DNA of 29,724 nt from CAIKBL01 sp043734785 (lineage in GTDB: Bacteria > Pseudomonadota > Gammaproteobacteria > Ga0077536), in NCBI GenBank assembly GCA_043734785.1, contig JAYTEX010000108.1, positions 1-29,724 of the forward strand, written 5' to 3'. The notes beneath the pieces were generated by a model that was given only the letters and a program-made list of their open reading frames with translations, did not search any database and was not told where the DNA came from. The translations under genes were made by a program, and so were the position numbers. Positions 16,915 to 26,776 of this stretch are shown in pieces; position 1 is the first letter of the stretch; each line of letters opens with the position of its first letter.

Positions 16915-17546
16915 CCGTTAGCATCCCCGAAAATGCGTGACACATCACCCCTACCCTGGCGCACCAGGTGCGGCTCATCCTCGCTCAAATCCACCGTGGT
17001 GGTCGGTTCCACGCCGCAACTGCCAGCATCGATGAAGACATCGACGAGCGCGCCGTAGCGATCGAACAGCGCGGCAGGATCGGCATCGACTTCGTGTGTG
17101 TCGGCACTGACCAGCGTGGCGCTCAATATCGGTTGCTGGAGCTCAGCAAGCAGGCCTTGAAGGACAGGATGATCAGGGATGCGCAAACCGATCGTTTTGC
17201 GTTTGGGATCCAGGATGCGTTTCGGGAGCTCACGTGAGGCCAGCAGGATGAACGTGTACGGGCCCGGCGTCAACGCGCGCAATAATCGATAGGCCTGATT
17301 CCCGACCCGCGCGTAAGTGGCGAGCTCGGACAGATCACGACACATCAAGCTGAGAAGATGCGACTGGGTATCACCTCGAATCTGATGGATACGCTGCTGC
17401 GCGCTGCGCGATTCAAGCATGCAACCGAGCGCGTAAGTGGAATCCGTGGGATAAATGGCCACCCCACCCTTGCGTAGAATCTCTGCGGCATGCCGCAACA
17501 TCCGCAACTGCGGATGCGTGGCATGCACCTCGAGTCGTCTGGTCAT
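16911..17546 (-). CDS. YciO/Sua5/YrdC-family protein
   Basis: Member of the family that includes threonylcarbamoyl-AMP synthase (TsaC/Sua5), 211 residues from the ATG at 17546. Seen motifs: GGVAIYPTDSTYALGC (nucleotide/carbonate pocket), LTPGPYTFILLA and KRKTIGLRIPDHPV. The pattern, including CRDLSELATYA, resembles YciO more than TsaC, so a role in tRNA t6A synthesis should not be assumed. The frame continues open 117 codons upstream, but that part lies antisense to yciB and does not resemble protein. Overlaps the M50 protease gene by three bases. Confidence 0.9.
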   Translation of the reverse strand: MTRRLEVHATHPQLRMLRHAAEILRKGGVAIYPTDSTYALGCMLESRSAQQRIHQIRGDTQSHLLSLMCRDLSELATYARVGNQAYRLLRALTPGPYTFILLASRELPKRILDPKRKTIGLRIPDHPVLQGLLAELQQPILSATLVSADTHEVDADPAALFDRYGALVDVFIDAGSCGVEPTTTVDLSEDEPHLVRQGRGDVSRIFGDANG

Positions 17547-17560
17547 GACGGCAAGTAGGG

Positions 17561-17569
17561 TGCGATACT
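17561..17569 (+). promoter_or_regulatory. Possible extended -10 for yciB
   Basis: TGcGATACT reads as an extended -10 (TG-n-GATACT) about 37 bases before the yciB ATG, inside the 60-base spacer between two divergent genes. No convincing -35 is visible. Confidence 0.28.
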
Positions 17570-17606
17570 GCGCGACATTTCCACCGGCGTCATCACGGGC
17601 ACAGCT

Positions 17607-18167
17607 ATGAAACTCCTCGGCGATCTGCTGCCAATTATTGCATTTTTTATCGTCTTTAAGACGGTCGGTGGCACCGCGGGTATTTATGCCGCGACGGCGA
17701 GCGCAATCGCTACCGCGACCTTGATAATCGCCTACGCTTGGTGGCGGCACCGCCACATTGAGCGCCAGCAACTTATCATGTTGGCGATTCTGGTCGTTCT
17801 CGGTGGCCTGACCCTTGCGCTCCACGACGAGCGTTATATCAAATGGAAGCCAACCGTCGTGAGTTGGATAATGGCGTGTGCGTTCCTGCTCTCGCAATGG
17901 CTAGGTAAAAAGACCTTGGTCGAACGTATGTTCGGCGGCAACCTCCACGCGCCGGCGTTCGTGTGGACGCGATTGAATTGGGGTTGGAGTGTATTCTTCG
18001 TGGTGCTGGGTGCCTTGAACCTGCACTTTGCATTCCACTGGAGCACCGAAGCGTGGGTCAATTTCAAGGTCTTCGGTACCCTCGGACTCTCAATGCTGTT
18101 TGCGTTGTTACAAGCGTTATATTTGATGCGTTACGATGCCAGCGCGCCCGAACAAAGCGGAGATTAA
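17607..18167 (+). CDS. yciB: Septation protein A / inner-membrane-spanning protein YciB
   Basis: Polytopic inner-membrane protein of the YciB/IspZ family, 186 residues, linked in Shigella and E. coli to septation and envelope synthesis. The N-terminus MKLLGDLLPIIAFFIVFK is diagnostic, as are KWKPTVVSWIMACAFLLSQ and the motif RLNWGWSVFFVVLGALNL. Five or six hydrophobic helices can be read. Start ATG at 17607; its ribosome site is weak. It leads a tight plus-strand group with yciI and bolA, five bases apart from yciI. Confidence 0.95.
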   Translation: MKLLGDLLPIIAFFIVFKTVGGTAGIYAATASAIATATLIIAYAWWRHRHIERQQLIMLAILVVLGGLTLALHDERYIKWKPTVVSWIMACAFLLSQWLGKKTLVERMFGGNLHAPAFVWTRLNWGWSVFFVVLGALNLHFAFHWSTEAWVNFKVFGTLGLSMLFALLQALYLMRYDASAPEQSGD

Positions 18168-18172
18168 TCCTA

Positions 18173-18472
18173 ATGCTGTATGCGATTATCGGTCAGGACG
18201 CCCCCGACAGCCTTGAGCGGCGCCTCGCGGCGCGCGCGCGCCATCTCGTGCGCGCGACAGCGTTACAGGCCGCTGGCCGGCTGATTCTGGCCGGCCCTTT
18301 TCCCGCGCTCGACACGGTTGATCCAGGACCGGCCGGGTTTACCGGCAGCCTGATTGTCGCCGAGTTCGCATCGCTGGCGGACGCGCAGGCATGGGCGGAT
18401 GCGGATCCCTATGTGACTGATGGCGTGTTTGCCAGTGTCGAGGTTCGGCCGTTCAAGCAAGTGTTCCCCTGA
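18173..18472 (+). CDS. yciI: YciI family protein
   Basis: Small dimeric alpha-beta barrel protein of the YCII family (99 residues), function unproven; relatives have been proposed to be enzymes using a conserved His-Asp pair. Seen: the N-terminal MLYAIIGQDAPDSLERR, a conserved arginine/histidine stretch RARHLVR around residue 23, AGPF, and DPYVTDGVF with the conserved Asp near residue 79. Start ATG at 18173 with GGAG ten bases upstream; the frame is open farther upstream inside yciB, which is not real. The stop is one base before bolA. Confidence 0.93.
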   Translation: MLYAIIGQDAPDSLERRLAARARHLVRATALQAAGRLILAGPFPALDTVDPGPAGFTGSLIVAEFASLADAQAWADADPYVTDGVFASVEVRPFKQVFP

Positions 18473-18473
18473 C

Positions 18474-18755
18474 ATGGCCGAATCCGAACGGGCGCAACGC
18501 ATCACCCGCACCCTCACAGAAACTTTCCAGCCTTCGAGTATGACGCTGGAAGATGAGAGCCATCTGCATCGCGGGCATGTGGGTGCCACGACCGGCAAAG
18601 GGCATTTTCGCCTGCGCATCGTGGCCTCTGCGTTCACCGGCAAGACCGCAATCGCCCGTCATCGCATGATCTACAGCGCGTTGGCGGAATTGCTCGAATC
18701 CGACATTCACGCCTTGAGTATCACGGCTTTGAGTCCCGATGAATCTGCGCGTTGA
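18474..18755 (+). CDS. bolA: BolA family protein
   Basis: BolA-like protein of 93 residues, a class-II KH-fold that binds monothiol glutaredoxins through an iron-sulfur cluster and affects morphology and stress responses. Seen: LEDESHLHRGH (27-37) with the conserved histidines, the [GHFRLRIV] strand, the cluster-related histidine in ARHRMIYSAL (H63) and a final DIHALSITALSPDE. Start ATG at 18474, one base after the yciI stop; an upstream in-frame TTG is unneeded. Whether it is BolA proper or IbaG-like is not settled, though the length and C-terminus favour BolA. Confidence 0.92.
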   Translation: MAESERAQRITRTLTETFQPSSMTLEDESHLHRGHVGATTGKGHFRLRIVASAFTGKTAIARHRMIYSALAELLESDIHALSITALSPDESAR

Positions 18756-18818
18756 AACGCCCGTGCGCGCCACCGCGCGGTGGCAGTCGGCGGGAAGCGC
18801 GGCCTTTCATCGCGCGCC

Positions 18819-19946
18819 ATGAGCGCCACCCTGGACCTCGCGCGTGAATTAATTTCCCGTGCGTCGATCACACCGAACGATGCAGGCTGCCTCGATCATC
18901 TCGGCGCGCGGCTTATAAACTGTGGCTTCGAGGTTGAGCGCCTGCCGTATGGCGAAGTTTCTAATTTGTGGGCAACGCATGGCGTGGGCGAGCCGGTGTT
19001 TTGTTTCGCCGGGCATACGGATGTAGTGCCGCCAGGCGATCTGGCCGGCTGGGACTCCGATCCATTCGTGCCGAGCATTCGTGGCGAATATCTTTATGGC
19101 CGTGGCGCGGCAGATATGAAAGGCAGCTTGGCCGCGATGGTCACGGCAACCGAGGCCTTTCTGGCTGCCAACCCCGATCATCCAGGCACCTTGGCCTTCC
19201 TGTTGACTTCCGATGAGGAAGGCACCGCCGTCAATGGCACCAAGCGGGTTGTCGAGACGCTGGTCGCACGTGGCCAACCGATTACCTGGTGTCTGGTGGG
19301 CGAGCCCAGCAGCCGGGACCGGCTTGGCGATCTGCTGCGCAACGGACGCCGTGGATCCCTGAATGGCCGGCTGCACATCCGCGGTGTCCAAGGGCATGTG
19401 GCCTACCCAGAGCGCGCATGCAATCCCATTCATCTGGTGGCACCGGTACTCGCTTCGTTGGTCACCATGAATTGGGACCGTGGTAACGAATATTTCCCGC
19501 CAACCTCGTTTCAACTTTCCAATATTCAGGCCGGTACCGGCGCGGAAAACGTGATCCCGGCACGCCTTGAAACCTGGTTTAATTTCCGTTTTTCAACCGC
19601 CAGTACACCCGAGGATTTGCAATCCCGGGTGCACGCAATACTCGACGAGCACGGACTTGATTACCAACTCGATTGGCATTTATCGGGAGCGCCTTTTCTG
19701 ACGCCGCGCGGCCATCTGGTCGCGGCGGTCGTGAACTGCCTTGAAGAACACCTTGGTGTGACACCCGAATTATCGACCGGTGGCGGGACCTCCGATGGCC
19801 GCTTCATTGCGGCGCTGGGTTGCGAAATCATTGAACTTGGACCGGTCAATGCAACGATTCACCAGGTCAACGAATGTGTGCGCGTCGCCGAGCTGGCAGC
19901 GCTATCGGAGGTTTACAGTGGCATTCTCACCCGCTTGCTGGGCTAA
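18819..19946 (+). CDS. dapE: Succinyl-diaminopimelate desuccinylase
   Basis: Zinc aminopeptidase-like (M20) enzyme that hydrolyses N-succinyl-LL-2,6-diaminopimelate in lysine and peptidoglycan synthesis. The protein is 375 residues from the ATG at 18819. Metal and catalytic residues match the family: H66 and D68 (FAGHTDVV), D99 (GAADMKG), E133/E134 (SDEEGTA), E162 (GEPSS) and the C-terminal histidine in ATIHQVNE. STGGGTSDGRFI is the family signature. An upstream in-frame GTG (18780) would add 13 residues unlike any DapE. The ribosome site is poor for both. Confidence 0.96.
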   Translation: MSATLDLARELISRASITPNDAGCLDHLGARLINCGFEVERLPYGEVSNLWATHGVGEPVFCFAGHTDVVPPGDLAGWDSDPFVPSIRGEYLYGRGAADMKGSLAAMVTATEAFLAANPDHPGTLAFLLTSDEEGTAVNGTKRVVETLVARGQPITWCLVGEPSSRDRLGDLLRNGRRGSLNGRLHIRGVQGHVAYPERACNPIHLVAPVLASLVTMNWDRGNEYFPPTSFQLSNIQAGTGAENVIPARLETWFNFRFSTASTPEDLQSRVHAILDEHGLDYQLDWHLSGAPFLTPRGHLVAAVVNCLEEHLGVTPELSTGGGTSDGRFIAALGCEIIELGPVNATIHQVNECVRVAELAALSEVYSGILTRLLG

Positions 19947-19964
19947 GCCGGGCTTGAGCGGTCG

Positions 19965-20011
19965 ATAGCCCAAGCTGGCTACCGGCGTGAGCAATCGCCA
20001 ATAGCCCAAGC
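19965..20011. repeat. Imperfect direct repeat downstream of dapE
   Basis: ATAGCCCAAGC occurs at 19965-19975 and again at 20001-20011. The flanks also match: GAGCggTCG precedes the first copy and GAGCaaTCGcca the second, so the repeat is about 21-24 bases, imperfect. It lies in the spacer between convergent dapE and aceA. Confidence 0.6.
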
Positions 20012-20016
20012 CGAGT

Positions 20017-20040
20017 GAGTGGGTATGACCGAGTGGGTAT
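20017..20040. repeat. Ten-base direct repeat GAGTGGGTAT
   Basis: Two exact copies, 20017-20026 and 20031-20040, with a 14-base period. The second copy supplies the left arm of the stem described at 20033-20067. Confidence 0.6.
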
Positions 20041-20067
20041 CCGCCGGCGCTCCCGGCGCACACCCAC
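20033..20067. terminator. Interrupted stem-loop between convergent dapE and aceA
   Basis: Inner stem CGCCGG (20042-20047) with CCGGCG (20053-20058) around a five-base loop; outer stem GTGGGT (20033-20038) with ACCCAC (20062-20067) across a small internal loop. Twelve strong pairs between convergent stops suggest a shared transcription end, but no T-run follows in either direction. Confidence 0.4.
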
Positions 20068-20075
20068 CTAAGCAC

Positions 20076-21380
<1,305 letters not shown>

Positions 21381-21424
21381 GAAATTTCTGCTCCTGCCGA
21401 TCACGGCATTCCGTAAGCTTCTGA

Positions 21425-21456
21425 GATTAAGAATGCGGGCTGCTTAATCACGCATT
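21425..21456. promoter_or_regulatory. Two interlocked inverted repeats upstream of aceA
   Basis: GATTAAG (21425-21431) and CTTAATC (21443-21449) form a perfect inverted repeat with an 11-base spacer; AATGCG (21432-21437) and CGCATT (21451-21456) form a second with a 13-base spacer, shifted by seven bases. They sit 45-76 bases upstream of the aceA start, where an operator would be expected. The regulator is unknown. Confidence 0.45.
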
Positions 21457-21474
21457 ATCATTTTTACGAGTAAA

Positions 21475-21488
21475 CCGGTCGCCGGTCG
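21475..21488. repeat. Tandem heptamer CCGGTCG x2
   Basis: Two exact adjacent copies of CCGGTCG in the aceA-clpS spacer. Confidence 0.7.
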
Positions 21489-21494
21489 AAGCCG

Positions 21495-21514
21495 CCTGCC
21501 CTGCCCTGCCCTGG
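21495..21514. repeat. Pentamer array (CCTGC)x3 plus CCTGG
   Basis: Three exact copies and one degenerate copy of CCTGC. The array is bracketed by GCCGCC (21491-21496) and GGCGGC (21513-21518), which are complementary and could close a hairpin. Confidence 0.7.
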
Positions 21515-21786
21515 CGGCCGCAGCCCATTGCGTGAATCACAGCACTGGCATTCGGGGTGCAGGGCGCGCATGTTAATGCTGCCGTGCGGAGCCTTCAACG
21601 AGTCCGGCCAACGCACGCTTGCACCGTCACGCTTGTTATCGATCCAGCGCGGACCCATGTGAGATGCGCTGGTCTGAATCGGCCTTCGCTGCGCGCTGCG
21701 GGCGCACCGCCGCTAACGACACGACGTTGCGGGTAACCGGGAGATGCCGAAGGACGTTACGCTGCACCGCACTTACTGTCAATAAT

Positions 21787-21809
21787 CGACGCGCCGCCGT
21801 TGCGCGTCG
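21787..21809. other. Seven-pair stem-loop in the aceA-clpS spacer
   Basis: CGACGCG (21787-21793) and CGCGTCG (21803-21809) are perfectly complementary around a nine-base loop. No T-run follows on either strand, so it is not an obvious terminator; it could be part of a leader RNA or a protein-binding palindrome. Confidence 0.5.
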
Positions 21810-21933
21810 TGGGAACAAGCGACCGCTCTTGGGTTGCAGCGCCCCTGCCGCGCGAATGGTTGATCGCACCGCTTAATCCGGCGCGCGTCGGTCCCCCCGA
21901 AGTTACTGGTTTCGCGGTCGGATTCGCTGACCC

Positions 21934-21939
21934 TATAAT
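21934..21939 (+). promoter_or_regulatory. -10 element of the clpS-clpA promoter
   Basis: A perfect TATAAT, 45 bases before the clpS ATG. At the 17-base position upstream the sequence is TTCGCG, a poor -35. A perfect -10 in a GC-rich spacer pointing at clpS makes a sigma-70 promoter likely, perhaps activator-assisted. Confidence 0.55.
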
Positions 21940-21983
21940 CAGGCTCACAGCGCGACTGTCCCACTGATTTGACGATAAAGAGC

Positions 21984-22304
21984 ATGGCGAAGAAACAGGA
22001 AACTGAACGTGAATCCGGACTGGCAGTGCAAGAAGCGCCGCCGCGTACCAAGACGCCACCGATGTATAAGGTCATCATGCTCAACGACGACTACACGCCC
22101 ATGGAATTCGTAGTGCTGGTGCTCGAAAAATTTTTCAGCCTGGATCGAACCGCCGCGACGCGTGTGATGCTCGAAGTCCACACCAGTGGAAAGGGAATCT
22201 GTGGGGTTTTCGTGCACGAAATTGCCGAAACCAAGGTAGCGCATGTAAACGCCTATTCCCGCGAGAACCAACACCCCTTACTCTGTACGCTAGAACTGGC
22301 CTAG
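21984..22304 (+). CDS. clpS: ATP-dependent Clp protease adaptor ClpS
   Basis: N-recognin adaptor that delivers proteins with destabilising N-terminal residues to ClpA. The protein is 106 residues: a polar flexible N-terminal arm (residues 1-28), then the core fold with VIMLNDDYTPMEFVV (the N-degron pocket residues Asn-Asp-Asp and the hydrophobic gate Met), and HTSGKGICGVF, with the pocket histidine lying in VMLEVHTSGKG. Start ATG at 21984; an in-frame TTG five codons earlier is the alternative. It lies 41 bases ahead of clpA in the same transcription unit. Confidence 0.96.
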   Translation: MAKKQETERESGLAVQEAPPRTKTPPMYKVIMLNDDYTPMEFVVLVLEKFFSLDRTAATRVMLEVHTSGKGICGVFVHEIAETKVAHVNAYSRENQHPLLCTLELA

Positions 22305-22345
22305 GACAACCCGGATACCGCTATACGCGGAAGTAGGATGGCGAT

Positions 22346-24616
<2,271 letters not shown>

Positions 24617-24628
24617 CCGGAGATAGCC

Positions 24629-25147
24629 ATGGTTAAGAATGTGATCGAGGTGGCACCCAATACTTTCCGCGAAACTTTCGGACGGTATTTCGAGGACTTC
24701 GAAGTCGGGCATATCTATCAACACCGACCGGGCCGAACGGTCACCGAAAACGACAACATCTGGTTCACGCTGCTGACCATGAACACCCACCCGCTGCATT
24801 TTGACAATGAATATGCGGCAGGTTCGGAGTTCGGGCGGGCGCTGATCAACAGCACTTTTACGGTCGCCGTCATCGCCGGTATGAGTGTGAGCGACGTGAG
24901 TCAGAAAGCTATCGCGAATCTCGGCTGGAAGGAAATCAAACTGCCTAATCCCGTGTTTGTCGGCGACACGCTCTACGCCGAGTCGACGGTGCTGGACAAG
25001 CGCGAATCGAAATCCCGACCGACCGCGGGTATCGTCACCGTTAAAACCTTCGGCAAAAAGCGTGACGGTACGGTGGTATGCGAGTTCGATCGCACCATAT
25101 TGATTCCAAAACGCGGACACGCGGTCGAAGACAAGATCGATTACTGA
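24629..25147 (+). CDS. MaoC-like hot-dog-fold dehydratase/hydratase
   Basis: 172-residue single-domain hot-dog protein of the MaoC family, whose members hydrate enoyl-CoA-type thioesters. Seen: RYFEDFEVG (19-27), TVTENDNIWFTLLT and NTHPLHFD (52-59), where H57 matches the catalytic histidine. The usual aspartate of the GDxNPxH motif is replaced by N52, so the mechanism may differ or belong to the mesaconyl/itaconyl-CoA hydratase-type branch (inference). Start ATG at 24629 with GGAG six bases upstream, only 12 bases after the clpA stop, so it is probably co-transcribed with clpS-clpA. Its substrate cannot be told from the sequence. Confidence 0.88.
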   Translation: MVKNVIEVAPNTFRETFGRYFEDFEVGHIYQHRPGRTVTENDNIWFTLLTMNTHPLHFDNEYAAGSEFGRALINSTFTVAVIAGMSVSDVSQKAIANLGWKEIKLPNPVFVGDTLYAESTVLDKRESKSRPTAGIVTVKTFGKKRDGTVVCEFDRTILIPKRGHAVEDKIDY

Positions 25148-25229
25148 AGCGGCGCGGCTAAGCTGGCTGCAAGTATTCAGGGGGTATCCAGCAGAGCCGG
25201 ACCTGGGAGAGATCTGCCGTCGTGACTCC

Positions 25230-26561
25230 CTAAGCCTGAGCGGCTGCCAGTGGCTTGCACAATACCTGAGAGTTGCGTTGGAAATTGTAGAGGGTGCGGC
25301 GCTCGCCTGGCAGGATATCCAAGGCTGATTTCGCGTAACCCTGTTCCTCGAACCAATGAATCGCCTGGGTCGTCAGCACAAACACCGAATGGAGACCTGC
25401 GGCCTGGGCTCGCTGCTCTAGCGCCGCGAGCAAAATCTTGCCGAAGCCCTGCCGACGATAGCGCAGCTCGACTGCGACACCCGCGATTTCTCCGCATCCG
25501 TTGGCGAAAAATGGATACAGCGCCCCGCACGCGACCGTGGCACCATCGCGCACCACGACTGTGAAATGATCGATTTCCGTTTCGAGTTTTTCGCGTGACC
25601 GCTTCACCAGCACACCCTCTGCTTCGAGGGGCTCGATGAGATCCAGAATCCCTCCCACATCTTCGATACTCGCCGGTCGAATTTGATCGAAGGGTGTGTT
25701 GCAAACCAGGGTGCCGATGCCATCCCGGGTAAATAGCTCCAGCAGTAACGCGCCATCACTGGCGGCCAGCAAATGCACTCGACCGACACCGTACTGGCAG
25801 GCGCGCATGGCGTTGCCAAGTAGCTGACTGTTGCCGCCAGTCTCACGCTGCCATTCGCGCGCTTCGCGCAACGTGAGTTGGCGTAACAAAGCGCCTTGGG
25901 CATTGACGATTTGCTGACCGGCCGAAAGCAGGATCAGTTTGTTGGTTTTGAGTTCGATGGCGACCTCTGTCGCGAGGTCCATCGCGTTCAGGCTGAAGAT
26001 CTCGCCAGTGGGTGAGTAGCCCAGTGGAGAAATCAGCAACACATCGGCCACCTGCAGTTGTGCGGCAATAGCCGCCGTATCGACCCGTCGGATCTCACCC
26101 GTGAACTGCAGATCGACACCCTCCACGATCCCGGCAGGTCGCGCCATCACATAGTTGCCACTGATAATTCGCAGAGGCGCGTTCCCCGACGGGCGAATCC
26201 GCGTCGCATGCGCGAATTGCGCCTCAATGCCAAACCGTACTGCGGCGGCCGCGTCTTTCGCATGCGCCAATGCAGGTAAATCCGTTACCCGCAGGTGACC
26301 CTTCAGTGTGGTCTCAATACCCGCCGCCTGGAGCCGGTGTGAGACCTGCGGGCGTGTGCCATGCACGACCACTAGCTTCACGCCAATGCCGGAAAGCAAC
26401 GTTAAATCCTGGATCAGAGACGGAAAGCCGGGATCGGCCACCACTTCGCCCGCTAAATAAATCACGAAGGTATGGCCGCGATGCGCACGCATATACGGCG
26501 ACGCCTCGCGCATCCCGCGCACAAAGGCAACATCATCGGCAAGGGGGGGCGGGAGGTTCAT
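25230..26561 (-). CDS. argA: N-acetylglutamate synthase (amino-acid N-acetyltransferase)
   Basis: Acetylates glutamate with acetyl-CoA, the first step of arginine synthesis. The protein is 443 residues from the ATG at 26561: an amino-acid-kinase-like domain (about 20-290; HRGHTFVIYLAGEV, VVVHGTRPQVSHRL, ADVLLISPLGYSPTGE) that in the family mediates arginine feedback inhibition, and a C-terminal GNAT domain with the acetyl-CoA loop YRRQGFGK. An in-frame ATG at 26621 would add 20 residues; the shorter form matches the family better (MNLPP...FVRGMREASPYMRAHRG). No ArgR-box-like palindrome stands out upstream. Confidence 0.95.
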   Translation of the reverse strand: MNLPPPLADDVAFVRGMREASPYMRAHRGHTFVIYLAGEVVADPGFPSLIQDLTLLSGIGVKLVVVHGTRPQVSHRLQAAGIETTLKGHLRVTDLPALAHAKDAAAAVRFGIEAQFAHATRIRPSGNAPLRIISGNYVMARPAGIVEGVDLQFTGEIRRVDTAAIAAQLQVADVLLISPLGYSPTGEIFSLNAMDLATEVAIELKTNKLILLSAGQQIVNAQGALLRQLTLREAREWQRETGGNSQLLGNAMRACQYGVGRVHLLAASDGALLLELFTRDGIGTLVCNTPFDQIRPASIEDVGGILDLIEPLEAEGVLVKRSREKLETEIDHFTVVVRDGATVACGALYPFFANGCGEIAGVAVELRYRRQGFGKILLAALEQRAQAAGLHSVFVLTTQAIHWFEEQGYAKSALDILPGERRTLYNFQRNSQVLCKPLAAAQA

Positions 26562-26634
26562 GGCGTCATCCGAGGTTGCGTGGACATCACCCCGCAGGTG
26601 GCGATTTCTCGGCCCCGGCATTTTTAATGCATCG

Positions 26635-26649
26635 GCTGGCGGGGCCAGC
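26635..26649. other. Perfect short hairpin in the argA-ilvD spacer
   Basis: GCTGGC (26635-26640), loop GGG, GCCAGC (26644-26649). Six strong pairs in the 215-base divergent spacer; no T-run on either side. Confidence 0.5.
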
Positions 26650-26664
26650 GTCGCATTCTACACG

Positions 26665-26686
26665 CAGCTTGTAGCCAGCTCGTAGC
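26665..26686. repeat. Tandem 11-base repeat CAGCTYGTAGC in the argA-ilvD spacer
   Basis: CAGCTTGTAGC (26665-26675) and CAGCTCGTAGC (26676-26686) are adjacent and differ at one position. A period of 11 bases is one helical turn, as in sites bound by proteins on one face of DNA. It lies between the divergent argA and ilvD starts. Confidence 0.6.
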
Positions 26687-26713
26687 GGTGACGACGCACG
26701 CCTGTTTACCCGG

Positions 26714-26719
26714 TATGAT
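26714..26719 (+). promoter_or_regulatory. Possible -10 for ilvD
   Basis: TATGAT (five of six to TATAAT), 57 bases before the ilvD ATG. No clear TTGACA-like hexamer at the right distance, so tentative. Confidence 0.3.
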
Positions 26720-26776
26720 CGGCCCCCCGAGTTGCCGCTTGGAACGCTTCTGCAGCCTGCTAATTTGGAGTCGATC

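Larger units (their letters stand above)
21381..21983. other. 603-base gene-poor spacer between aceA and clpS
   Basis: Divergent regulatory region. I find no convincing gene: the open frames here (longest 85 codons) are arginine-, alanine- and cysteine-rich, lack good ribosome sites and overlap one another. A cspD gene, often found opposite clpS in other gammaproteobacteria, is not present. The region instead holds inverted repeats at 21425-21456, a CCGGTCG tandem, a CCTGC array, a seven-pair stem-loop at 21787-21809 and the clpS promoter at 21934. Confidence 0.6.

Noticed and set aside
17547..17897. Upstream extension of the YciO-like gene
   Set aside because: It runs antisense through yciB, has no homology-like motifs, and the ATG at 17546 gives the normal family length.
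21464..21658. 64-codon minus-strand frame in the aceA-clpS spacer
   Set aside because: No ribosome site, cysteine- and arginine-rich composition, crosses the CCTGC array; no recognisable family.
21619..21876. 85-codon plus-strand frame, and a 77-codon frame opposite it
   Set aside because: The two frames overlap on opposite strands with mirrored Arg/Ala composition; neither has a supported start.
25177..25704. 175-codon minus-strand frame inside the argA region
   Set aside because: Out-of-frame with argA, whose GNAT domain fully explains this DNA.
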